From Catellatospora coxensis (GTDB lineage: Bacteria > Actinomycetota > Actinomycetes > Mycobacteriales > Micromonosporaceae): 34,724 nucleotides of DNA. The position numbers and the translations under genes are program-made. Below are positions 7,063 to 14,398 of the stretch, piece after piece; the stretch's first letter is position 1; each line of letters begins with the position of its first letter. The stretch is taken from NCBI RefSeq assembly GCF_016862635.1, contig NZ_BONI01000090.1, positions 1 through 34,724 of the forward strand. Direction: 5' to 3'. The notes under the pieces are model-generated. The model did not search any database, was not told the origin of the DNA, and worked only from the letters and a program-made list of their open reading frames with translations.

Positions 7063-8221
7063 AGTCGACCGATCTCGGGCCGCCGGCGAGCACCACCACG
7101 GCGACCAGCGCGGCCATCAGCACCGCGATCACCTGGATCGGCGCGGGCGTGAACGGGGCCAGCAGCACCAGGACGATCGTGGCCGGGAAGGCGTACACCA
7201 CCAGGCCGCGGTGGTGCGGGCAGATCTGCAGCAGCCACAGGCTGACCAGGTACACCGCGACCGGCACGGCGACCGCGTACGCCGCGACCACGCCCGGCAC
7301 GTGCGCCGTGTGGGTGTCGTAGTCGGCGACGACGGCGAGCCCCGCCCCGACCGCAGCGGCCGAGGCCAGGATGAAGTAGTGGCCGTAGCCCCACTGGAAG
7401 GCCCGCTTGAACGAGGTCAGCAGGTCGTGTGCGGAGCGGTCGAAGTAGAGCCACCACATCGCGAACACGATGACCAGCCCGGCCGCGGCCAGCCAGACCA
7501 GCGCGGTGGTGTGGCCGGTGCCGGAGGCGGACTCGATGGCCACCGTCGCGGCCAGCACGGACTCGCCGAGCACGATCAGCGTGAAGAGGCTGTAGCGCTC
7601 GGCGATGTGGTGCGGGTGCCAGCGGGTCGGCGTGCCGTGCTCGGCCCACAGCGGCACCAGCATCTCGCACACCACCAGCACGAAGAACGAGATCAGCCCC
7701 CACTGGGGCGGCAGCAGCAGGCGCAGCACCCAGCCGATCTGGACGAGCAGGATGCCGACGGCGAAGCGCGTCGCGGTGGCGCGCCGGGGCGGGTCGTCGC
7801 GGCGTACCCGCAGCCACTGGGTGACCATGGCCAGCCGCATCACCACGTAGCCGAGGGTGATGAGCTTCCAGTCGCCGTGCTCGAAGGCGCGGGGCACACC
7901 GGCGGCGAGGATCAGCGCGCCCGCGATCTGCACCAGGGTGGTCAGCCGGTAGGCGACGTCGTCGTTGTCGTACGCGGAGGCGAACCAGCTGAAGTTGACC
8001 CAGGCCCACCAGATCGCGAAGAACACCAGCAGGAAGCCGAGCACGCCCTGCCCGAGGTGGTTCTCGGCGATCGCGTGGTGCAGTTCGTTGGCGGCCTGGG
8101 CGACGGCGACCACGAAGCACAGGTCGAAGAACAGTTCGAGCGGGGTGGCGGCCCGGTGCGGCTCGTCGGGTGAGCGCGAGGTCAGCGGTCGGTACAGCGT
8201 GCTGCGGGTCGCGTCGGCCAT
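7043..8221 (-). CDS. ltrA: low temperature requirement protein A (LtrA family)
   Basis: A 392-residue membrane protein with about ten hydrophobic segments. The N-terminal signature ATPLELFFDLCFVVAVAQAA is diagnostic for LtrA, and RYSLFTLIVLGESVLAATVA follows in the middle. LtrA was named from Listeria mutants that fail to grow in the cold; its molecular activity is not settled. The product sits in the cytoplasmic membrane. There is no Shine-Dalgarno, but TAACCT lies six bases before the ATG, suggesting a leaderless message. It is transcribed in the same direction as the upstream exporter but is separated from it by a hairpin and two possible operators, so it is probably a separate unit. Confidence 0.9.
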   Translation of the reverse strand: MADATRSTLYRPLTSRSPDEPHRAATPLELFFDLCFVVAVAQAANELHHAIAENHLGQGVLGFLLVFFAIWWAWVNFSWFASAYDNDDVAYRLTTLVQIAGALILAAGVPRAFEHGDWKLITLGYVVMRLAMVTQWLRVRRDDPPRRATATRFAVGILLVQIGWVLRLLLPPQWGLISFFVLVVCEMLVPLWAEHGTPTRWHPHHIAERYSLFTLIVLGESVLAATVAIESASGTGHTTALVWLAAAGLVIVFAMWWLYFDRSAHDLLTSFKRAFQWGYGHYFILASAAAVGAGLAVVADYDTHTAHVPGVVAAYAVAVPVAVYLVSLWLLQICPHHRGLVVYAFPATIVLVLLAPFTPAPIQVIAVLMAALVAVVVLAGGPRSVDLPGRRA

Positions 8222-8227
8222 GCTCGC

Positions 8228-8233
8228 AGGTTA
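8228..8233 (-). promoter_or_regulatory. -10 box of ltrA (leaderless)
   Basis: On the minus strand TAACCT ends six bases before the ltrA ATG, the leaderless spacing. Confidence 0.45.
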
Positions 8234-8277
8234 CCGCCGGTGGATCATCCGGCGTGGGCGGGACCGCCGAAGCCCTC

Positions 8278-8307
8278 GGGGCCCGGCGGATTGCGGCGCC
8301 GGGCCCC
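8278..8307. terminator. hairpin downstream of the exporter gene
   Basis: GGGGCCCGGCG (8278-8288) and CGCCGGGCCCC (8297-8307) form a perfect 11-bp stem with an 8-nt loop, about 100 nt past the exporter stop on the minus strand. It is a likely terminator between the exporter and ltrA. Confidence 0.5.
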
Positions 8308-8325
8308 GGTCCACACCGGAGGGGT

Positions 8326-8346
8326 GATGTCTATCGCATAGACATC
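8326..8346. promoter_or_regulatory. perfect 9-3-9 palindrome, probable operator
   Basis: GATGTCTAT-CGC-ATAGACATC is a perfect dyad, AT-rich against its surroundings, about 105 bp upstream of ltrA. Such a compact dyad usually binds a dimeric regulator. The regulator is unknown. Confidence 0.5.
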
Positions 8347-8352
8347 GAAAGA

Positions 8353-8366
8353 TGGAAGCGCTCCCA
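8353..8366. promoter_or_regulatory. CebR/CelR-like operator
   Basis: TGGAAGCGCTCCCA differs at one base from the TGGGAGCGCTCCCA box bound by the LacI-family cellulose-utilisation regulators CebR (Streptomyces) and CelR (Thermobifida). It lies seven bases from the preceding palindrome. No glycoside hydrolase gene is adjacent, so it may be a remnant or control ltrA. Confidence 0.45.
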
Positions 8367-8406
8367 TGATGCCGTACTCGCGCGACGCCGTCAAGGCCGG
8401 CGGCGG

Positions 8407-9603
8407 TCAGGCGAGGCTCGGCCGGCCGGGGCGGGTCAGCACGGTGGCGGTGAGCACGGACAGGGCGGCGAAGCCGAACATGGCCGCCGCCATCGGCATA
8501 CCGCTGGACGCGCCCAGCGCCGCCACGATCGGGCCGGCGATCGCGCCGATCACCGACTGCACCGCGCCCATCAGCGCGGCGGCGGTGCCCGCCATCTGCG
8601 CGTGGCCGTCCAGCGCCAGCGCGGTGCTGTTCGGGGCGACCATGCCCAGGCTGGCGATGTAGACGAACAGCATGGCCACCACGATCGTGAGGCTGTGCAG
8701 GCCCGCGCCGCCGATCATGAGGATGCCGGCGGCCAGCGCGCCCGCCAGCGCGGCGAACAGCAGCGTCCGCGGGGTGCGCCGGCCGACGAGGCGGGCGTTG
8801 AGCTGCCCGACCGCGACCAGGCCGAGCGCGTTCAACCCGAAGATCAGCCCGTACGCCTGGGCGGAGACGCCGTACACCTCCTGCAGCACGAACGAGCCGC
8901 TGGACAGGTAGGCGAACATGCCGGCGAAGGTCAGGCCCTGCGCGGCGGTGTACCCCCAGAAGCGGCGGTCGGCGGCCAGCACCTGGAAGGCGCGGCCGAC
9001 CTCGGCCAGCCCGCCCGTGCGGCGGCGCTCGGCGGGCAGCGTCTCGGGCAGGAAGCGCCACCCGACCCCCACCATGACCAGTCCGTACAGGGCGAGCAGC
9101 GCGAACACCCCGCGCCAGCTGGTGAACTCCAGCACGGCCGCGCCGACGGTGGGCGCGACGACCGGCGCGACGCCGAACACCAGGGTGAGCCGGGAGAAGA
9201 AGCGCGACGCCTCGGCGCCCGAGTACAGGTCGCGCACCACGGCGCGGGAGATCGCGATGCCGATGCCGCCCGCGAAGCCCTGGACCAGCCGTAGCCCGGT
9301 CATCACCTCGATGTTCGGGGCGACGGTGATCAGCAGGGAGGAGACGGAGAACAGCACGGTGCCCACGGTGATCGGCCTGCGCCGGCCCCAGCGGTCCGAC
9401 AGCGGCCCCATCACGAACTGGCCCAGCGCGATGCCGATCAGTGCCACGGTGAGCGTGAGCTGCACGGCGGCGGGGGAGACGCGCAGGTCGGCGGCGATGG
9501 TCGGGAAGGCGGGCAGGTACATGTCGAACGACAGCGCGCCGAAGGCGGACATGCTGCCGAGGACCAGGATCAGGGTGCGTCGCTGGGCCGGCGGGGGAGT
9601 CAC
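8407..9603 (-). CDS. Bcr/CflA-family drug exporter (MFS)
   Basis: A 398-residue major facilitator transporter with twelve predicted membrane segments. The N-terminal SFDMYLPAFPTIAADL and the loop GPLSDRWGRRRPITVG (motif A between helices 2 and 3) are typical of the Bcr/CflA drug:H+ antiporter group (DHA1). It should export a hydrophobic or cationic drug-like compound across the cytoplasmic membrane; the substrate is not readable. The start is GTG, with AAGGA unusually close (2 nt). It lies 52 bp downstream of the CynX-type gene on the same strand, so the two transporters may form one transcript. Confidence 0.88.
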   Translation of the reverse strand: MTPPPAQRRTLILVLGSMSAFGALSFDMYLPAFPTIAADLRVSPAAVQLTLTVALIGIALGQFVMGPLSDRWGRRRPITVGTVLFSVSSLLITVAPNIEVMTGLRLVQGFAGGIGIAISRAVVRDLYSGAEASRFFSRLTLVFGVAPVVAPTVGAAVLEFTSWRGVFALLALYGLVMVGVGWRFLPETLPAERRRTGGLAEVGRAFQVLAADRRFWGYTAAQGLTFAGMFAYLSSGSFVLQEVYGVSAQAYGLIFGLNALGLVAVGQLNARLVGRRTPRTLLFAALAGALAAGILMIGGAGLHSLTIVVAMLFVYIASLGMVAPNSTALALDGHAQMAGTAAALMGAVQSVIGAIAGPIVAALGASSGMPMAAAMFGFAALSVLTATVLTRPGRPSLA

Positions 9604-9646
9604 GGTCCTTACCCAACCATCCCGCGCCGCCGCGCCGGGAGCTTTG

Positions 9647-9658
9647 TGACCGCGGTCA
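9647..9658. promoter_or_regulatory. 12-bp palindrome before the exporter gene
   Basis: TGACCGCGGTCA overlaps the last codon of the CynX-type gene and lies about 44-55 bp before the exporter start. It may be an operator for the second gene; GC-rich palindromes this short can also occur by chance. Confidence 0.25.
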
Positions 9659-10963
9659 TGACGCGGTCGCCGCGACGGTCCGCTCGGCGTTGACCAGCCC
9701 CGCCTCGTCCTCCAGGTAGCGGGGCCGCGCGGCGGCCAGCCCGGCGACGGCCTGCACCACGGCGGCGGCGATCAGGAAGCCGAGCGGCAGCTGCCAGCCG
9801 CCGGTCAGCTCGTGCAGCACCCCGACCAGCAGCGGGCCGAGCGCGGCGATCAGGTAACCGGTGCTCTGCGCGAACGCCGACAGCGCCACCACCCCCTCGC
9901 CGGTGCGCGCCCGCATCCCGATCATCGCCAGGGCCAGCGGGAACGCCGCCTGGCCGAGCGCCAGCAGGGCCACCCAGGCGATCGCGCCCGCGTGCGGGGC
10001 CAGCGCCAGGCCGAGGTACGAGGCGATCATCGCGGCGGACATCAGCAGCACCAGCGGCCGCAGGTTCCGCAGCTTGCCGGCCAGGGTCGGCATGAGCAGC
10101 GCGAACGGCACCCCGATCGCGGTCACCCCGGCCAGCAGCAGCCCGGCGTCGGTGGGCGTGAACGCCGCGTCGCGGAACATCTTGGCCAGCCAGCCCATGG
10201 TGGCGTACCCGGACAGCGACTGCGCGCCGAAGTAGATCGCCATCGCCCAGCCCAGCCGGGTCCGGGCGGGCCGGACGCGGGTCCGGGTCGCCTGTGCCGC
10301 GCCCGCGGACCCGGGCGTACGCCGCAGGGCAGGGCCCAGCCAGGGCAGGATCGCCACGGCGGCCAGCAGCGCCCAGACGCCGAGCCCGGCGCGCCAGTCG
10401 CCGACGGCGTGCGCGATCGGCACGGAGGCGGCCGACGCGGTGGTGGTGCCGAGGATCAGCGTCATCGAGTACACGCCGGTCATCAGCCCGGCCCGGTGCG
10501 GGAAGTGCTCCTTGACCAGCACGGGCAGCAGCACGTTGGCGATCGCGATGCCGGCCAGCGCGATCGCGCTGGTGAGCACGAACGTCCACGGCGAGCCGCT
10601 GACCGCCCGCAGCAGCTGGCCCACGGCCAGCAGGCCCATCGCGCCGACCAGGATGCGGGCCGGGGACATGCGCCGGGCCAGCCACGGCGTGAACGCGCCG
10701 AAGCCCGCGAAGGCGAGCGCGGGCAGCGTGGTGATGACACCGGCGACGGTGCCGGACAGGTGCAGGCCGGTGGTCACCTCGTCGAGCAGCGCGCCGAGGC
10801 TGGTGATGGCGGCGCGCAGGTTGAGCGCGACGAGCAGGATGCCGACCAGGATCAGCACCGCTGAGCGCGGTGCCGGTACGGCTGGTGTCGGCCGGGTCAC
10901 GGAAGGTGCGATCATCGGCGACACGATCGGCGGCGTTTCGACGGCGGTGACTGGCGGCGGCAT
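9656..10963 (-). CDS. CynX/NimT-family MFS transporter
   Basis: A 435-residue transporter with twelve hydrophobic segments. The first carries LVALNLRAAITSLGALLDEV, the hallmark of the CynX/NimT (cyanate/2-nitroimidazole) family, where the NLR motif in helix 1 is conserved. The proline-rich N-terminus is cytoplasmic. It is divergent from a FadR-type regulator with only 50 bp between the starts, so that protein probably controls it. At the chosen ATG (10963) GGAGG is too close (1 nt) to serve normally, but a TACGAT box lies 7 nt upstream, which fits a leaderless message. A start at 10915 is an alternative. Confidence 0.85.
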   Translation of the reverse strand: MPPPVTAVETPPIVSPMIAPSVTRPTPAVPAPRSAVLILVGILLVALNLRAAITSLGALLDEVTTGLHLSGTVAGVITTLPALAFAGFGAFTPWLARRMSPARILVGAMGLLAVGQLLRAVSGSPWTFVLTSAIALAGIAIANVLLPVLVKEHFPHRAGLMTGVYSMTLILGTTTASAASVPIAHAVGDWRAGLGVWALLAAVAILPWLGPALRRTPGSAGAAQATRTRVRPARTRLGWAMAIYFGAQSLSGYATMGWLAKMFRDAAFTPTDAGLLLAGVTAIGVPFALLMPTLAGKLRNLRPLVLLMSAAMIASYLGLALAPHAGAIAWVALLALGQAAFPLALAMIGMRARTGEGVVALSAFAQSTGYLIAALGPLLVGVLHELTGGWQLPLGFLIAAAVVQAVAGLAAARPRYLEDEAGLVNAERTVAATAS

Positions 10964-10965
10964 AC

Positions 10966-11004
10966 CTCCGATCGTAGAATCATGGGATGAATTTCGGACC
11001 GGAG
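10966..11004. promoter_or_regulatory. divergent promoter and imperfect operator dyad
   Basis: Between the transporter and regulator starts two -10 boxes overlap head to head: TACGAT on the minus strand (10971-10976) and TAGAAT on the plus strand (10975-10980). An imperfect dyad (CTCCG...CGGAG at the ends, 13 of 18 positions symmetric, centre about 10985) covers both. It is the natural place for autoregulation by the FadR-type protein. Confidence 0.5.
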
Positions 11005-11010
11005 ATGTAA
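10987..11010 (+). CDS. possible leaderless 7-codon upstream ORF
   Basis: ATG at 10987, six bases after the TAGAAT box, opens a seven-codon frame reading MNFGPEM and then TAA. It is in the same frame as the regulator gene that starts one codon after the stop, and the GGAG serving that gene lies inside it. It may be a leader peptide that couples to the regulator, or simply chance. Confidence 0.3.
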   Translation: MNFGPEM

Positions 11011-11013
11011 GCA

Positions 11014-11673
11014 ATGACACTGCGCACCCCTTCCCGCCAGACTCTGGTGCCTCAGGTCATCGAGCAGCTGCGCACCCAGATCAGCAGCGGTGAGTGGCCG
11101 GTCGGCAGCCGCATCCCGACCGAACCCGACCTGGTCGCGGCGCTGAGCGTGGGCCGCAACACGGTCCGGGAGGCGGTGCGCGCCCTGGTGCACGCCGGTG
11201 TCCTGGAGTGCCGTCAGGGCTCCGGCACCTACGTCACCGCCACCCACGAGCTCACCGGGGTGGTCGCCCGGCGGCTGGCCGCCGCCGAGGTCGCCGAGGC
11301 CGTCGAGGTGCGCCGCGCCTTCGAGGTGGAGGCGGCGCGGCTCGCGGCGGTCCGGCGTACACCCGCCGACCTGGCGAAGATGGACGCCCTGCTGGCCCGG
11401 CGCGAGCAGCTGTGGCGCGACGGCGACGCGGCGGCGTTCGTGGCCACCGACGCCGACCTGCACGTCGCGATCGTCGCGGCCGCGCACAACGCCATGCTCG
11501 CCGAGCTCTACGCCTCCTTCGGCGGCGCGCTGCGGGCCAGCCTCAGCCAGCAGATCGGCGACACCCTCACCCCCGACAAGTACGTCGCCCACGACGACCT
11601 CGTCGAAGCCATCCGCGCCACCGACCCCGACCGCGCCGCCCGCGCCGCCGGCGCCTTCCTCGAGGCCGCATAG
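11014..11673 (+). CDS. FadR-subfamily GntR transcriptional regulator
   Basis: A 219-residue cytoplasmic DNA-binding protein. Residues 10-75 form the GntR winged helix (LRTQISSGEWPVGSRIPTE, then VGRNTVREAVRALVHAGVLE and RQGSGTYV). Residues 90-219 form an all-helical FCD ligand domain with the expected acid and histidines (DADLHVAIVAAAHN and YVAHDDLVEAI), which in this subfamily bind a metal and a carboxylate effector. It is divergent from the CynX-type transporter gene, its most likely target. GGAG lies 9 nt before the ATG, within a possible upstream mini-ORF. Confidence 0.9.
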   Translation: MTLRTPSRQTLVPQVIEQLRTQISSGEWPVGSRIPTEPDLVAALSVGRNTVREAVRALVHAGVLECRQGSGTYVTATHELTGVVARRLAAAEVAEAVEVRRAFEVEAARLAAVRRTPADLAKMDALLARREQLWRDGDAAAFVATDADLHVAIVAAAHNAMLAELYASFGGALRASLSQQIGDTLTPDKYVAHDDLVEAIRATDPDRAARAAGAFLEAA

Positions 11674-11699
11674 CTTGTTGGTACGCGTAAAGGCTTGAT

Positions 11700-11711
11700 T
11701 TGGACCTCCAA
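11700..11711. promoter_or_regulatory. palindrome before the antitoxin-like gene
   Basis: TTGGA-CC-TCCAA sits about 20 bp before the VapB-like start in a locally AT-richer stretch. Antitoxins usually repress their own promoter through such sites, so this is a candidate operator. Confidence 0.35.
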
Positions 11712-11729
11712 TCGTTTCGAGAGGGCATG

Positions 11730-11942
11730 ATGGCGAAGACCTTGCTGGACGTTGACCAGGATCTCTTGGCGGAGGCGACAGCGGCGCTCGGCACCGCGAC
11801 GGACACGGATACGGTCAATACCGCGCTCCGCCTCGTCGTCGGGCAGAGTCGTGCCCGACGCGAACGAGCGCTAGCCGAGTTGCAGGCGATTGCTGACGAG
11901 GGTGGATTCGACTTCGAAGGGTTGTCGAAGCTCGATCAGTGA
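11730..11942 (+). CDS. orphan VapB-family antitoxin
   Basis: A 70-residue protein with the VapB_2-type N-terminus MAKTLLDVDQDLLAEATAAL, a short linker TATDTDTVNTALRLVV forming the DNA-binding part, and an acidic C-terminal tail that would wrap a toxin. GAGG five bases before ATG 11730 supports this start; an ATG one codon earlier is equivalent. The expected VapC (PIN-domain RNase) should begin at the GTGA overlap 11939-11942. Such a GTG exists, but the reading frame behind it is only the antisense of the convergent kinase gene. The toxin is therefore missing. Codon use is less GC-biased than in the neighbours, which hints at transfer. Confidence 0.75.
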   Translation: MAKTLLDVDQDLLAEATAALGTATDTDTVNTALRLVVGQSRARRERALAELQAIADEGGFDFEGLSKLDQ

Positions 11943-11946
11943 GAGG

Positions 11947-12885
11947 TCACAGGCCGGCGATGGAGGCCAGGATGGCGGCTTCGGACATGGCGCGGTGGCT
12001 GGGCTGGTTGCCGCGAGACACCCACCACAGCGAGTCCTCGACCCGCCGGGCCGTGGCCCAGGCCGCCAGCCGGGCCGGGTCCTCGCCCGTGACCTCGCCA
12101 AAGATCGCGAATCGTCGCCGCAGCACGGCGGCGGGGTTCGGGTGCCGGAACGGGTCGTCGATCTGCTCGACGAGCTTCCACGGGTCGTAGCCGGGGTCGC
12201 CGTACATCGGCTTCGGGTCGATGACCAGCCATGGCTCGCGCTGCCCGGCCAGGATGTTGCCGGGATTGATGTCACCGTGCACCAGCACCCGCCGCAGCGC
12301 CGTGGTGGGCAGCTCGCGCAGCAGCCGGATGCCGTGCGCCACCAGCCCGGGATCGAAACCGGGCCGCAGCCGCTCCATGCGCTGCTCGACCAGCCCGGCC
12401 CAGCGGGCGGTCACGTGGCTCAGCAGGTCGAACCCGCTCGCGTCGCCGACCGGCGCCGACCACAGCCGGGCCAGCAGCCGCGCCGCGACGAGCAGCCGCT
12501 CCTCGGCGGGCAGCCAGTCGCGGTCGCCGAGTGTCGTGCCGGGGTCCACCCGTTCCAGCAGCATCGCGTGCCGTACGCCGTCGTGCGCGTGCAGGGTGAC
12601 CACGCCGTGCCCCTGCCACACCCGCAGCGCGGCGGCCTCGCCCATCATCTCCGGATGCGGCCAGCTGATCTTCAGGACGGCCGCGCGGCCGTCGGGGAGT
12701 TCCGCGGGCGCGACCCAGGAGCAGGAGCCACCGGTCCAGGGCGCGCCCAGGCGCAGTGACCAGGCTTCGCGCAGTTCGGTGATCAGTCCCGGCAGGGAGT
12801 CCAGCCAGGCCCGGCCCTCGGCCAGGTCGCCGATCGACGCGACGACGCCCAGGGTCGGGGGCACCAGCAGTTGCGGCTCCGTCAC
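11947..12885 (-). CDS. aminoglycoside/hydroxyurea phosphotransferase (APH(6)-like)
   Basis: A 312-residue kinase-fold protein of the aminoglycoside/hydroxyurea resistance kinase family (streptomycin 6-kinase-like). It carries the ATP-binding lysine in AAVLKISW (K72), the catalytic loop VHGDINPGNIL (D205) and the metal-binding VIDPKPMYGDPGYD (D223). It would phosphorylate a small hydroxylated compound in the cytoplasm with ATP. The family holds both real resistance genes and housekeeping kinases, so the substrate is open. It is divergent, at 35 bp, from a nucleotidyltransferase of the aminoglycoside-modifying type. The GTG start has TAGTCT six bases upstream, suggesting a leaderless message. 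Confidence 0.85.
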   Translation of the reverse strand: MTEPQLLVPPTLGVVASIGDLAEGRAWLDSLPGLITELREAWSLRLGAPWTGGSCSWVAPAELPDGRAAVLKISWPHPEMMGEAAALRVWQGHGVVTLHAHDGVRHAMLLERVDPGTTLGDRDWLPAEERLLVAARLLARLWSAPVGDASGFDLLSHVTARWAGLVEQRMERLRPGFDPGLVAHGIRLLRELPTTALRRVLVHGDINPGNILAGQREPWLVIDPKPMYGDPGYDPWKLVEQIDDPFRHPNPAAVLRRRFAIFGEVTGEDPARLAAWATARRVEDSLWWVSRGNQPSHRAMSEAAILASIAGL

Positions 12886-12891
12886 GCGGTG

Positions 12892-12914
12892 AGACTACCG
12901 GCGCTGCCTACCAT
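12892..12914. promoter_or_regulatory. back-to-back leaderless promoters of two resistance-type genes
   Basis: The minus-strand box TAGTCT (12892-12897) and the plus-strand box TACCAT (12909-12914) each end six bases before a GTG start (12885 and 12921). Only 11 bp separate the two boxes, so each promoter's -35 region must overlap the other's -10 or start. Confidence 0.5.
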
Positions 12915-12920
12915 CGCGAT

Positions 12921-13496
12921 GTGGACGTTCGGACAGAGTTGCAGCTCGCGGCGATCGCGGAGATCACCGCCCGCCTCGGCCGGCAAGGCATCGCGGTATG
13001 GCTGCGCGGCGGCTGGGCGATGGACTTCCATCTCGGCCGGATCACCCGCCCGCATGCCGACGTCGACTGGTTCTGCTGGGCCGCCGCCGCCGACCGGCTG
13101 ACGGTGGTGCTGGTGGAGCTGGGTTTCCGGGAGTACGGCGAGCACGACCGGCGGCTGCAGCGCGACTTCCTGCGCGACGGCGTCGACCTCGGCGTGGCCC
13201 TGCTCGGCCGGGACGCAGAAGGCCACGCGGTGGTGCCGGCGGGTCCGCATGCGGGCGCGCGCTGGCCGGCGGGCATGCTCGACGGCCCACCCGGTCACCT
13301 GGACGGCCTGACCTGTCCCATCGTCAGCCCGCAGGCACAGATCGAGATCAAGAAGATGATGCCGGTATGGGTGCCCGGCCTGCCCCGCCGCGACAAGGAC
13401 CGCGCCGACATCGAGCTGCTGACCGCGGCGCTCACCGGCCGAAACCCGTTTGCCGGGTCCGGCGCGACCGCGCAGGATCACCGGCATGCTGACTGA
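12921..13496 (+). CDS. nucleotidyltransferase, ANT(2'')-like
   Basis: A 191-residue protein of the aminoglycoside 2''-adenylyltransferase family (PF10706). The active-site segment LRGGWAMDFHLGRITRPHAD (residues 28-47), followed by VDWF, parallels GGWALDAYLGRVTRKHDDID of ANT(2'')-Ia, keeping the two metal-binding aspartates (D47 and D49). It would transfer AMP to a hydroxyl of an aminoglycoside or a similar small molecule. The relation is family-level, so real resistance is not shown. The start is GTG, six bases after a TACCAT box. Its end overlaps the start of the methyltransferase gene by 11 nt, so the two are probably cotranscribed. Confidence 0.8.
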   Translation: MDVRTELQLAAIAEITARLGRQGIAVWLRGGWAMDFHLGRITRPHADVDWFCWAAAADRLTVVLVELGFREYGEHDRRLQRDFLRDGVDLGVALLGRDAEGHAVVPAGPHAGARWPAGMLDGPPGHLDGLTCPIVSPQAQIEIKKMMPVWVPGLPRRDKDRADIELLTAALTGRNPFAGSGATAQDHRHAD

Positions 13497-14280
13497 GGTC
13501 ACCCGGTACTACCAGCGCGGCGGCGAGACCCGCCGCCTCGACGCGGGGTCCGGGCGCTGGGAGTTCCTGCGCACCTGGGACCTGCTCGCCAGGCTGCTGC
13601 CGCCCGGCCCGCTGGCCGTGCTCGACGTCGGCGGGGCGACCGGCGTGTACGCGGGCCCGCTGGCCGCCGCCGGGCACGCCGTGCACGTCGTCGACCCGCT
13701 GCCCGAGCACGTCGCGGCGGCGTCGGCGCTGCCCGGGGTGACCGCGGCCGCCGGCGACGCCCGCCGGCTCGGTGAACCCGACGCCAGCCGGGACGTGGTG
13801 CTGCTGTTCGGTCCGCTGTACCACCTGGTCGACCGGGCCGACCGGATCGCGGCCTGGCGGGAGGCCGCCCGCGTGGTGCGCCCCGGCGGGCTGGTGCTCG
13901 CGGCGACGATCAGCCGGTACGCCTCGCTGCTCGACGGGTTCGCCAAGGGCCACGTGGACGACCCGGTGTTCGCCGGGATGGTGGACGGCGCTCTCACGAC
14001 CGGCGTGCATCGCAACCCCGACGAGGTGCCGAACTGGTTCACCACCGCGTACTTCCACCGGCCCGACGAGCTGCCCGCCGAGGTGGCGGAGGCCGGGCTG
14101 GAACTGGAGCGGATCGCCGCGATCGAAGGTCCGCTGTGGACCATGGCGCGGCTGCCGGAGATCCTCGCCGACGAGCAGCGGACCGCGCAGGCGCTGGCGA
14201 TGATGCGCGAGCTCGAAGGCGTACGCGAGCTGTGGGGCGCGGGCTCGCACCTGCTCACGGTCGCCCGCCGAGGGGCCTGA
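13486..14280 (+). CDS. SAM-dependent methyltransferase
   Basis: A 264-residue class I methyltransferase. Motif I is VLDVGGATGVYAGPLAAAGH (about 39-58), followed by an acidic residue after strand 2 (HVVDPL), the motif DVVLLFGPLYHLVDR and ARVVRPGGLVLAATIS (motif III region). It methylates an unidentified small molecule in the cytoplasm. ATG 13486 has AGGA 8 nt upstream and lies inside the end of the nucleotidyltransferase gene, so the genes are probably translationally coupled. The pairing with two antibiotic-modifying-type genes could mean a shared detoxification role, which is inference. Confidence 0.85.
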   Translation: MLTEVTRYYQRGGETRRLDAGSGRWEFLRTWDLLARLLPPGPLAVLDVGGATGVYAGPLAAAGHAVHVVDPLPEHVAAASALPGVTAAAGDARRLGEPDASRDVVLLFGPLYHLVDRADRIAAWREAARVVRPGGLVLAATISRYASLLDGFAKGHVDDPVFAGMVDGALTTGVHRNPDEVPNWFTTAYFHRPDELPAEVAEAGLELERIAAIEGPLWTMARLPEILADEQRTAQALAMMRELEGVRELWGAGSHLLTVARRGA

Positions 14281-14303
14281 CCGGGTTGGACACACGTCCG
14301 GGC

Positions 14304-14332
14304 CGGGACCGGCGGGCTGTCCGCTGGTCCCG
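14304..14332. terminator. bidirectional terminator between methyltransferase and OsmC genes
   Basis: A 12-bp stem with one G-U pair (14304-14315 with 14321-14332) closes a 5-nt loop GCTGT between the two convergent genes. CCGGGT/ACCCGG at 14281-14286 and 14333-14338 can add an outer stem. Confidence 0.65.
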
Positions 14333-14398
14333 ACCCGGTGCTGGGCCTGTCGTGGAGTCCCGGCGCGAGCGCTGGTCAGCGGCCGCGCCGGGTCCGGG

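Noticed and set aside
8366-8662. Plus-strand open frame starting right after the CebR-like box
   Set aside because: It is mostly antisense to the exporter gene, has no signal peptide or glycoside hydrolase motif, and no ribosome binding site.
11939-12190. Frame starting at the GTGA overlap behind the antitoxin, where a VapC should begin
   Set aside because: It contains no PIN-domain acids and is antisense to the phosphotransferase gene, so it is not a toxin.
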